DNA of 64,000 bases from Aphanomyces cochlioides. Its lineage: Eukaryota; Oomycota; Saprolegniomycetes; Saprolegniales; Verrucalvaceae. This document shows, piece after piece, positions 32,601 to 39,478 of this stretch. The stretch lies in NCBI GenBank assembly GCA_019828595.1, contig JAHQRK010000019.1, forward strand, positions 682,001-746,000, written 5' to 3'. The position numbers were made by a program, and so were the translations under genes. The first letter of the stretch is position 1; the number at the start of each line of letters is the position of its first letter. The notes below the pieces were generated by a model. It was not told the origin of the DNA. It was given only the letters and a program-made list of their open reading frames with translations, and did no database searches.

Positions 32601-35600
32601 GGGCGCATTACCTCAGCATCGGTGGAGCTGTCATCGGCTGGACGCGTGGTACTGGTTTGATGGCTGGCAACAACATTGTGTCTGCTGGTATCGAGAAGCT
32701 TGGTGTCCGCACGTTCAGCCAAGTTGAAATGGCCTTCAACTTGACCTCGATCTTGCATCCTCGCATGGTCGCAGCTGCTGCCAAGTCGCCTTTGTGGGTC
32801 GACTTGGGTGGTGGCATGGCTCAATTGCACGACTTGAAGGTCCAGACGGACAATATTCGCGCTGCGATCACGGAAGAGTCCAAGATTCGTCGTGCGAGTG
32901 TCGAAGATCGCAAGAAGGACTCCATGACAGACGTCGTCGATGCTGAAAAGCCAGTGTTGAACCGCGCCAACATGTACAAGTACTACTCGCAATTCCCTCA
33001 ATTGCCAGCTTCCTCTGATCTCGCAAGTTTGGGAAAGAACTACCGTGGTTTGATCAACCTGGACAAGACCGTGGTTGTGGTTGGTTTCGGTGAAGTTGGC
33101 CCATGGGGTAACTCGCGTACTCGATGGGAAATGGAGTCGTACGGCAAGTTCTCTTTGGAAGGTTGCATTGAGTTAGCCTGGATCTTGGGCTACATCAAGT
33201 ACCACAACGGTCCTCTCAAATCTGGTGAACACTACATTGGTTGGGTGGATGCTAAGACGCAAGACCCTGTCGCTGACACGCAAGTCAAGTCGTTGTACGA
33301 AGAAAACATCCTCAAGCACTCTGGTATTCGTTTGGTTGAGCCCGAATTGTTTGAAGGCTACGACCCCAAGAACAAGATGATTTTGCAACAAGTGGCCGTG
33401 GACAAGAACATGCGTCCTATTGAAGTTGCTAGCCGTGAAGAAGGCTTGGAATACCAAAAAGAACTCGGCGAAGACAACTGTGACGTCTTTGAGCAAGATG
33501 GTACATGGATGATTCGCTTGCGTCAAGGCGCTGTTCTGTCGATTCCAAAGAATTTGCACTTCAACCGTTGGGTAGCTGGCCAAATTCCAACTGGTTGGGA
33601 CGCCAAGCGCTACGGTATTCCAGCTGACATTGCTGAAGCAGTCGATCCTCTCACGTTGTACACGCTTGTATCGACTGTCGAAGCATTGATTTCGGCTGGT
33701 ATCACTGATCCTTACGAGTTCTACCAATACGTCCATGTTTCTGAAGTTGGTAACACTTCAGGTTCTGGTATGGGTGGTATGCGCTCATTGCGCCGCATTT
33801 ACTATGATCGCCCCACTGGCATGAACATCCCCAGCGATACTCTTCAAGAAACTTTTATCAACACCATGGCTGCCTGGGTGAACATGCTTCTCTTGTCGTC
33901 CTCTGGTCCCATCAAGACTCCTGTGGGTGCCTGCGCCACCGCAGCTGAATCTGTGGATATTGGTGTTGAAACCATCATGAGTGGCAAGGCCCGTGTGGTC
34001 ATTGTGGGTGGCTTTGATGACTTCTGTGAGGTTGGCGCTTATGAATTCGCTCAAATGAAGGCGACCAGTGATTCGGAAAAGGAAACCTCCATGGGCCGCG
34101 ACCCACGTGAAATGTGCCGTCCTTGCACGGACACTCGTGGTGGCTTCATGGAAGCTCAAGGTGCTGGTATTCAAATATTGATGGATGCCACTTTGGCTTT
34201 GGACATGGGTGTGCCAATCTACGGTATTGTTGGTGTCTCCAACACCGCTACAGATAAGAATGGACGCTCCGTTCCTGCTCCCGGCAAGGGTGTGTCGACC
34301 ACTGCTCGTGAATACGGTAACAGCGACATGCGCGATGCTTTGCTCGATCCTGCCTTCCGTCGCGAGCAATTCGATGATGAAGTCGAAGCCATTGAATTCT
34401 GGAAAGCTCGTCAACTCAAGTCAATTGCTGCTGGTACTCAAACTCGCTACACTGTCGAAATGGTGGAAGAAATTGCTACCAAGAAGCTCAAGCAAGCGCA
34501 ACTCTCTTGGGGTCACGATTACTTCAAGGGCAATGCCGGCATTTCTCCTCTCCGTGGTGCTTTGAACATGTGGGGATTGACCGTCGATGATATTGCCGTC
34601 GCAAGTTTCCATGGTACGGGCACCAACGCCAACGACAAGAACGAGAGTGAAATCACTCAACGTCAACTCGAACATTTGGGCCGCTCGGCGGGTAATCCTA
34701 TCATGGTGGTGTGTCAAAAGTACTTGACTGGTCACCCCAAGGCCGCTGCTGCTGCATGGATGATGAATGGTTTGCTCCAAGTGATGCAAACTGGCATCGT
34801 TCCAGGTAACGCAAACAACGACAACACTGCTCCCGAGCTGCATAAGTTTGATCTGTTGGTGTATCCTAACCGCAGTATCCAGACGGATGGCGTGAAGGCA
34901 GCACTGTTGAAGAGTTTCGGCTTTGGTCAAGCTGGTGCTGAAGTGTTGCTCATTCATCCTGACTACCTCTTGGCGGCTCTCACTCCTTCGCAGTATGAAG
35001 CCTACGTCGCGAAACGAGCCAAGCGTTCGAATGGTACCCACAAGTATTTGCAAAACGTCTTGTCTGGCAAGCATACGTTCGTCCAAGTCAAAGACCATGC
35101 GCCATACACGCCCGAGAACGAAATGAACGTCTACCTCAACCCTCTCGCTCGCGCCAGCTACAACTCCAAGGAGAAGACGTGGACGTTTGGTGATGTCTCG
35201 TCGGCCAAGTCTGCTGTGAAGGCCGCACCATCTGTATCCTCCTCTGCGGCAGCACCCAATGTTGCTGAATTGCCCAAGAAGATGCTGGAAACTTCCCTCC
35301 AACAATCGGGATCGCAACTCATCTTGTCTGCCGGTCAAGGCCTTGGCATTGACGTCGAACCCGTCGCCACGTTTGCCGACTTTGCCACGAAGCAAGTGTT
35401 TATCCAACGCAACTTCACCGCAAGCGAAATCGCCTACTGCGAAGCCTCAGCGAGTCCTGCGTCTTCGTTTGCGGGTCGCTGGGCCGCGAAGGAAGCCGTG
35501 ATCAAGGCTATCTGCAGCGCCAACCCGTCCGCCTCCATCACCCAAGGCGCGGACGCTCCATTGATCGACATCGAAGTTGGCAAAGCCACGTCTGGTTCGC

Positions 35601-35719
35601 CCATGGTCACTTTGACGGGCAAGGCTCTTGAAGCTTTCCAAGTGTCGAATTTGTCGAGCATCAAGTTGTCGATCTCACACTCCGGTGACTACGCGGTGGC
35701 GCAGGCGCTGGTGTTGTAG
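23657..35719 (+). CDS. Type I fatty acid synthase, fused beta-alpha (FAS-1)
   Basis: 4020 residues in one exon. Cytosolic enzyme making long-chain fatty acids from acetyl- and malonyl-CoA with NADPH. Domains in order with key residues: acetyltransferase (Ser of GHSQG about 150), FMN enoyl reductase (WVGGMTP about 460), hot-dog dehydratase (DLNPIHR about 1430), malonyl/palmitoyl transferase (FTGQGSQ about 1540, GHSLGE about 1682), Ala/Pro/Val linker (2025-2075), two tandem ACPs (GKS pantetheine sites about 2110 and 2298), ketoreductase (LVTGCGRDSIAS about 2807), ketosynthase (Cys about 3426 in GACATAA, His about 3652 in HGTGT, His about 3693 in GHPK) and C-terminal phosphopantetheinyl transferase (GIDVE about 3898, then WAAKEAVIK). 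Every catalytic motif I looked for is present, so it should be active. Yeast splits this order over two genes with one ACP. Confidence 0.95.
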   Translation: MTETSVPTNAAPAVNNTVPAVSGTVEVVAPTPAIFLDAATGFAVQFGGQANEYIAELTTLVEKYSSVRQFVEDAQTALVEEAKPFDITIHPFLWTQDESSRPSKDELAAAPLSYPLIFLTQFANYLALLEAAHLTHEKLLPKLRAGSGHSQGVVAAVLLAAAKTHDELLFLGLKFVRYMFLHGVHAQATFGNVSKAGDISPMLVVRGLPYPALKKAVDAANAKLKLKDSRALQLSLVNQATAIVVTGLPEFLAQLKATLEKISASPDESQARIPFSQRKPVISFVPLSVSCAFHNTVLAPAQPLIEADLKRIELSIPGSSLQFPVIGTDEATANLQLHGEKDVLPDVVKMQLSDVVNWPLTTQAIKNAGGVTHVLDFGPALGAAPLTFKELEGFGITTVVPTPRHKPSDTLPGLDYILSTSSDFVSKSWEDLYGPKLAKSVDGKTVLHNKYTARLGRQPVWVGGMTPTTSYYGVPLVAAITESGYIGELACGGLPRPVIFEDKVADLLSRLTPGNGIYLNLLYLNAKQWAFQFPMIKKMRLDGIPIEGVTVAAGIPTPEKADQVLTELLSVNIKVVSFKPSSISSIHDVLNIAKKHPAATIVLQWTGGRAGGHHSCEDFHTPLLATYAAIRRTSNVILVVGSGFGSAEQSYPYLTGEWSVAFGQPKMPCDGILVASRVMVAKEAATAEAVKDLLVQTRGIPDESTWESSYETSAGGVVTLKSELGEAIHKIENRGALCWREFDRKYFSLPMKEQEAAILADKDAIIARVNADFQKPYFGRTLSGEVVDVDAMTYLDVISRMISLMYVSSSKRWIDVTFMTRVFAFLQRTEQRFLTKATTTSKLVVQSANQLKADPFALVDTFKQAYPAVATTLLSVEDVDFFYHSCKFGGKPVNFIPVIDKELITWFKKDSLWYSEDLEAVPDQDAGRVMILQGPLAVYHIKQKNEPVGDILKGISQGVVDSMVAKSFEQYTTTSSIPQVAGWASSTLANSNVVLSKAIQEPVSADAWLEELAEVVSTGNWLADLIFSDHHVSGRQWIANNTPQIVAARPGQTVEVEFTGAGVPVALRVHDANIVKSAPVIDIISKKNHTITLRLNIQRPATREWTSEVASLDRVFDYKSASECSTIHVKNDVSEENVKTFYAQHWIAPNVADCSTALQSSVHATHSATFTVTAEDIAEYNASLGLTGRTTAPVDFSTVAGWKPLISSVFAKEISGDLLRLVHLSHAYTLLTSDDGSFAAGDVVVSTGFVTAMRNTASGKLVQGVVVVAKNGVDVVRVQSEFLIRGQFKDHAHTFEKKETSRVVRLADKTAVAILSDKAWFTLAADQTLAAGASYKFDLKSSYVYADGHSTLASFDVQGSVYGGTNFDQLVGTVAINETGVPKDPVASYLDRVAPIATEGAKTQCNLLATPVTIEIPVFAGDYARASRDLNPIHRCAYSAAFANLPNGQPIMHGMWTATKVRNLMMDVMRDQFQVTQLKSYHADFKGMVYNDERLFLQVTQSGVSDGLILLNVNVANIRGESVFGAKASVFMPKTAFVFTGQGSQQVGMGMDLYATSPVVRKIWDEGDQHLSNKFGFSILEIVRKNPTSLTIHFGGSLGMAIRENYMALRCQKPDSSSPTGYKTVPLFPEINSMTQSFTFSAPAGLLFATQFAQPALVLMEKALYNEAKSRGVVPNDCYFAGHSLGEYAALSSFAEILSTSNLAEVVFLRGMVMQNAVERDEHGMSAFGMVAANPSRVGSKAFDETTLFKLLDVIESQSKNLCQVVNFNVQDSQYVVAGEMVNLEVLSRIMTTVREQPTTLQTVGIEALVEESLVLIRSQKEALVSKGKTFGLKRGTATIPLVGIDVPFHSRQLLGGVPAFRELMRPMLKKEILYGNKALLENHYIPNLVAKPFSTSKEYAQEIVDLTGSPVLTSILANWEATPLDELVWTLVIELLAYQFASPVQWIKTQAHLFNNGLRRFIEIGPSATLTGMASRTLQSGRFPGAKCDILFITKDRDTIYYENESENPSAVDFAHAQAALAAAEAATDEVPEEAEATPAPVAAPVEVAPVVVAAPVVAAPPAAAPAAAVTDEPVSVNHVLRVFLAHRFKKQLSEIDDNATIHGLAAGKSAAQNEVVGELEKEFGGGVDRVPELPVSILATSFKSYKQFGPVFTTLTTDFVRKQLPGGFNISQVKSYLSSEFGLGAGRTDSVLMHSLLFPPASRHANEAVAKSWLDTVVADYAKFAGVSISKGGAGQAVGGGMPMMMQSFAAAAPVENVPDVDITAAYGLKAFLAHKFKKKFSEITDNTSVHELAAGKSAVQNEVVGELEAEFGGGVDGVAETKLGDLAPKFAAYNKPGKYFTSTVAKMLSAKLPGGFSASQLRAYMAQERCLGPKRIEIALIHSLVNAPDARFATEADAKTWINSVIDEYGSVSSVTIPYASKAGGAVSAGVPMMGGGGGVSSAALDALKAQMHTMMREQVNAYHAFMKFDPLATLKKTNADEVARRELEKQVDLWVSEHGEFYEKGIQAKFDSNKIRIYDSSWNWVMQDALELYFRTLSNAQGGSEGAGVFDRESHLSQMSAFLNADVSQLNKIGEPQNWFKPFLCNRATPELLAATEFFLSRQQASGNLEFAQSIQLLNEEVEKWMERDPVHVQLLQPFRPDVTVEANGTIVYKEVPRGANSVDYVDELSRGVAYRPDDHKVISPKSGHSSVSLVRGMETAEYDEGHESDHHSVSSEPVRKRVVKRSTRVHGSKLWGLKAVTRRVKRSKSTAENQHALPYVHIRKNDERDPTLRVLDENMTKELLLSMHEIATGGVSFVGKNALVTGCGRDSIASEVVKALLEGGATVICTTSSFSSKSTKFFRSMYENHGARGSKLILFPFNQASSKDCGALVAHIYEQLNLDLDFVIPFGAISVVGPTLSDIDSKSELAHRIMLTNTYRILGKIIDYKRAKNIRTRPCLAMLPLSPNHGTMGGDGLYAEAKLGLEALMNKWHSEGWAHYLSIGGAVIGWTRGTGLMAGNNIVSAGIEKLGVRTFSQVEMAFNLTSILHPRMVAAAAKSPLWVDLGGGMAQLHDLKVQTDNIRAAITEESKIRRASVEDRKKDSMTDVVDAEKPVLNRANMYKYYSQFPQLPASSDLASLGKNYRGLINLDKTVVVVGFGEVGPWGNSRTRWEMESYGKFSLEGCIELAWILGYIKYHNGPLKSGEHYIGWVDAKTQDPVADTQVKSLYEENILKHSGIRLVEPELFEGYDPKNKMILQQVAVDKNMRPIEVASREEGLEYQKELGEDNCDVFEQDGTWMIRLRQGAVLSIPKNLHFNRWVAGQIPTGWDAKRYGIPADIAEAVDPLTLYTLVSTVEALISAGITDPYEFYQYVHVSEVGNTSGSGMGGMRSLRRIYYDRPTGMNIPSDTLQETFINTMAAWVNMLLLSSSGPIKTPVGACATAAESVDIGVETIMSGKARVVIVGGFDDFCEVGAYEFAQMKATSDSEKETSMGRDPREMCRPCTDTRGGFMEAQGAGIQILMDATLALDMGVPIYGIVGVSNTATDKNGRSVPAPGKGVSTTAREYGNSDMRDALLDPAFRREQFDDEVEAIEFWKARQLKSIAAGTQTRYTVEMVEEIATKKLKQAQLSWGHDYFKGNAGISPLRGALNMWGLTVDDIAVASFHGTGTNANDKNESEITQRQLEHLGRSAGNPIMVVCQKYLTGHPKAAAAAWMMNGLLQVMQTGIVPGNANNDNTAPELHKFDLLVYPNRSIQTDGVKAALLKSFGFGQAGAEVLLIHPDYLLAALTPSQYEAYVAKRAKRSNGTHKYLQNVLSGKHTFVQVKDHAPYTPENEMNVYLNPLARASYNSKEKTWTFGDVSSAKSAVKAAPSVSSSAAAPNVAELPKKMLETSLQQSGSQLILSAGQGLGIDVEPVATFADFATKQVFIQRNFTASEIAYCEASASPASSFAGRWAAKEAVIKAICSANPSASITQGADAPLIDIEVGKATSGSPMVTLTGKALEAFQVSNLSSIKLSISHSGDYAVAQALVL

Positions 35720-36239
35720 ATTCATGTATAGAAGAAGCAAGACTCGGGCGATTGCAAGATGACACGGTTGGTCCCCGGATATTCCAGCAGCTCCACGAAG
35801 GCTTGCTCGTTGCATATTGTTTGTACGTGGCATCGAAAGAGAGGTCTTGGACTGGTCCTCCAACTCTATCTCTGCAGTTGTCACTCCTCTAAAACTCTAA
35901 TTTAAGTATATCCCATTGGAATGCAACTTTGAACTCGCGGCGCAAACACCTGACAGGTTGACACAAACTTTTCAAGTATCTCAAGAGAAGTGCGTGCTGA
36001 GAAGGCGATGCGCCAGGCTGAGCAAGCTTGACATATCTTCTCCTGCGAGTCGAATGAATCTCTTTATCGCATTTTCCCAAAAGTTCCTCCAAGATTTTGG
36101 CGCCATGGACCTGCCTTAGTATTCGACTAGAACTTGCATGTCTGTCCTAAGTGAATCGCTAATACCATGTAGTACGCGGAGATTTCAGTGCATTTTAACC
36201 CAAGGTTCACACTGCCACGCGTCATTGGTCCTTCCTTAC
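35720..36239. other. Intergenic; 3' flank shared with FAS-2
   Basis: About the first 65 bp after the FAS-1 stop are almost identical to the flank of FAS-2 (42535-42603 reversed), ending near CCCCGGATATT. Beyond that the two loci differ. No other feature seen. Confidence 0.6.
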
Positions 36240-36562
36240 ATGGACATCGTGAAAAAGCCGCTTCTTTATCGGGCTGTTCGTCTCACTCGCCATTACAGTC
36301 GTGGCCGATCCTTCGACTATTTCTTCGAGTCGGCGCCGTCGCCTTCCATCTGGCATTGGCTGGGCACATTGATCCTCTGGCAGGGAAAGGCCCAAGTACA
36401 CTTGTACGTTCATGTATGTACGAAATATCCGACAAGTCGACTCGAGTCTTCATACAACTTGTACGGCCATTACGCCACTTTGACGTTGTGGACAATGGAG
36501 CACTGTCTCGACTCAGCGCGACAGCCACGATATATCGAACCATCTTTCGAATGTGCATTTAG
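36240..36562 (+). CDS. Hypothetical small protein, two exons
   Basis: Proposed exons 36240-36395 and 36437-36562, with a 41-bp GT-AG intron; 93 residues. The first exon starts MDIVKKPLLYRAVRLTRHYS, with an aromatic segment (PSIWHWLGTLILW). The second reads RVFIQLVRPLRHFDVVDNG, then ALSRLSATATIYRTIF. The splice removes a frame change and gives protein-like sequence on both sides, which is the main support. The true C-terminus may lie further on if another intron starts near the stop. I recognise no family. Confidence 0.4.
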
Positions 36563-37248
36563 CATTGGAGACTTTCAGCTAAACTGAGCTTTTCATGAAG
36601 TTTGACTTGGCTTCTAGCGTGCATCGCGCATGTATAGCGACGCGACCAGCCTTGGCATCCTTCGTACCCACAAGCGTGTCATTCAGTTTGTCCCATTGTC
36701 GTCAACCACCCAGCGAATATCGCCCTCGACCTCCGAAACTCCATGTGGCCTTTGCCGCATTTGGTATGGTTTCGTCAATGTTTATTCAAACTTTATACTC
36801 CTTGCCGACGAGTTGGTGCGCCATGAACTCTCGAAGATCGAGATTCAAACGCCAAAGACGATCCCATATTGAATACGTAGCCGACCGCGGTGTTTCTCGA
36901 GGCGGAACGTGCTTTCCACGCTCGAAAACAAGACACACTCGCAGGAAGCATGATGGCGAAATGGATAATTTTGGTCTGCTCGTTGCCTTTTTAGTGTTAT
37001 TTGTCCCAGAATGACAACATGTTCAATTTTCAGAATGCACTCGATGAACAGGAGCTCCGAGCAGCTGGTCAACTAATCGAAGAACGGTCTAACCGATAAG
37101 GTGGTCTAGCCGTCGATCGATTATGGTTGTCATGGTCTGCTGCTTGCCATTGCCTCATAATTCATTCGCCCGCGCGGACGTCATCTGCCGCTCTAGTCGT
37201 CTGGTTGTCGTTGTTCCTGTCGTTTTTGTCTTTCTTCCGTTATCCTCG
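36563..37248. other. Intergenic, upstream of the cyclin
   Basis: Open frames of up to 139 codons exist on the plus strand but have no domain. No repeat seen. Confidence 0.35.
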
Positions 37249-38103
37249 ATGGACCTCCTCGCGTGCCACGAAGTCCTCACCCCTGCGTCGGTCCACACGC
37301 AAGAAACTTTCTACGCGGATGTCGATGACATCCTAGCCAATTTGTATGTGCGCGAACGTCGCAACTTGCCGCTGTCGGACTATGTTGTGCGAGTGCAGAC
37401 CCACGGCATGAAGCGCTCGTGGCGCAGCCAAGTCTACGACTGGCTTGTCTCGATTGCCAACACGGCCGACTTTGAGCCATTGACTGTCGCGCTCGCGATC
37501 AACTACTTGGACCGGTATCTCTCCGTGGTTTCGATCAAACAGAGCGAGCTCGAACTGCTTGCGCTTGTCTGCATGCTCTGCGCTTCCAAGTTTAACGAGA
37601 AGGATTGCTTGAGCGTAGCAGAAGTTGGGCAAATGGTCGACAGCAAGTACACAGCTAGCCAAGTAGCAACAGTCGAGCGCGCGCTCATGAAAACGCTTGG
37701 ATGGAACCTTCACGTGATTGTCCCTCAGCATTTCCTTGACAGCTGGATCGCGCTCATGGATCCTTCCAGTGCCGCTGAAGTCTCGGCGCTTTGCGCCAAG
37801 ATGCTCCCAAAAGTTTCCCGGGACATGACCAGCCTCAAGTTTGCCCCGTCTGAAATCGCCTACAGCGTTCTGTCGTTGGCGTTACAACAGCTCCAGCTAT
37901 CGGCATCCACGCCAACCTATGCCGGGACAAGCGATCGTTTGGTCGAGTGCGAAGAAATCGTTGAAGTCATCTTGCAAGGCAAAGCCAGCAACGGCGCTCA
38001 GCGACCCAAGCCCTCCAAACGGGCTGCTAGTCCAACAAACGTCGAGGATTTCGACGCCGCCGCTAGCACAGCGCGACAACGTCCGCGCCGAGCCTCCTCT
38101 TAA
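37249..38103 (+). CDS. Cyclin (D/A-like, N- and C-terminal cyclin boxes)
   Basis: 284 residues, one exon. The frame is open to 37123, but the ATG at 37249 starts a typical cyclin N-terminus (MDLLACHEVL); the upstream part reads as low-complexity Val-rich sequence. The N-terminal cyclin box covers about residues 45-165: RSWRSQVYDWLVSI, ALAINYLDRYLS, LVCMLCASKFNEKD, and LMKTLGWNLHV are diagnostic. The Lys of the SKFNEK turn and the Glu that follows are the CDK-contacting positions conserved in cyclins. The second box (about 165-245) is more diverged. The basic Ser/Pro/Arg tail may hold a nuclear signal. Expected role: activating a cyclin-dependent kinase; which phase is unknown. No destruction box was recognised. 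Confidence 0.85.
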   Translation: MDLLACHEVLTPASVHTQETFYADVDDILANLYVRERRNLPLSDYVVRVQTHGMKRSWRSQVYDWLVSIANTADFEPLTVALAINYLDRYLSVVSIKQSELELLALVCMLCASKFNEKDCLSVAEVGQMVDSKYTASQVATVERALMKTLGWNLHVIVPQHFLDSWIALMDPSSAAEVSALCAKMLPKVSRDMTSLKFAPSEIAYSVLSLALQQLQLSASTPTYAGTSDRLVECEEIVEVILQGKASNGAQRPKPSKRAASPTNVEDFDAAASTARQRPRRASS

Positions 38104-39478
38104 GTTAATAGGTAGACCATGTAATATAGTAATTATAAGCTTCATCGCCCCTTCCCCCGCGCGGGGAGCACCCAAGACGTCAGAGCCTCAATAATGCATC
38201 CACTGGATAGTCGTCTTCAGCTGCGATGTCAGAACGTGCTCCTTCTCCACGCTCTGGCGGACGACCACTTGGTCCAATCGAAAGTTTTCGCGCGGTTTCT
38301 CGTTCAATCCTTAGGCAGCATGTCAGTCTCTGGTTGATGTTGCGATCTGGTTCTTACAGTACGGTCGGGTTCGTCACATCTTTTGATAGCGTCGCAAGAA
38401 CGCCAACTTCAGACACTTGGCATCTCCTCGTCATTGGCCATAAGTTCTTTCATGCAATGCTTCCATTGAAAGAGATAGACTCTTTATCGCGACATCGAGA
38501 AACCGATCCCCGCGGGAAAATCCGCGCCTTCCGCATCACGTCCAGCGATTCATTTCATGTCCAATGGCATAACTTCGCGGCATTTTGTAGAGTTGACGTT
38601 CATGCCGTCTGTGATAATGGGAGTCCAGCATCTTGCGGTATGGAACGATGAGGCTCTTGGCGCATTCACGATGGTTTCCTCTTCATGAAGAATGGTAGCT
38701 AGCAATCCAAGTCGGGCTTTAAAGGAAGATGACGAAATGTGCCATCCCCAGGACAACTCGGAGTGACACTACAATCCGGCATGGGCAATGTTTCACGAGT
38801 GTGGCGACAGAAATCACTGCACTGCTATCAACTCGTGCCATACAAAGGCCATCAAAAGGAACTCTAGTTCGCCTTCAACCATCCTCAGGCGCTCTTGCAT
38901 CGAACGAGTGTCCAAGAGCTGACGTGGGACAACTCACTTGATTGCTTCTGGCTGCCATGTGGCAATGTCGGGAATATCATGGCCAGGAAAATCTTCAAGT
39001 CGCATCTGCGACCTGCGCCGCCATACCTAGCTGAAGAAAGATGCACCAAATGCATGCAAACTTTTCCTCCGACTTGTTTGGCTGAATTCTCGAGTGCACA
39101 TGACAATTCGGAACTACAGACGAATTTGCACGTTCTCCTCGTTCGTTCGCATTCGACAGCAAAGATGTTGGATATGTGCTGCATCCTCTTCAGATTTATC
39201 GTTTCTCCATGGCCAGCATCTAATTTTTCACCTCCATCTTGCCTCTATACCTTGCATGTCCGCAGAGTCCAACGGCGGTGTCGACGCCAAATTTTTCGTT
39301 GCCAAAACAGACGAACTGCACTTTGCTGCACTTGACTATGGAAAATTTATGTCAGTTCAAAACTGCACCTTTTGTCCGTACATACAAAAACCAAGATAAA
39401 CATGAAAGGTCCGAAGAAAAAAAGGTGTAACACATCTTCGAAAAGTTTCCAAATCTCGACTTGCCGTCAAGACGCGCG
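38104..39478. other. Gap with uncertain small open frames
   Basis: A plus-strand frame from the ATG at 38226 to 38651 (141 codons, starting MSERAPSPRSGGRPLGPIES) could be a short gene but has no domain. Near 38790-38900 a plus-strand frame reads FHECGDRNHCTAINSCHTK, and near 39256-39399 another reads KFFVAKTDELHFAALDYGKF. These may be exons of one gene, but I could not find a consistent splice path. Confidence 0.3.
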
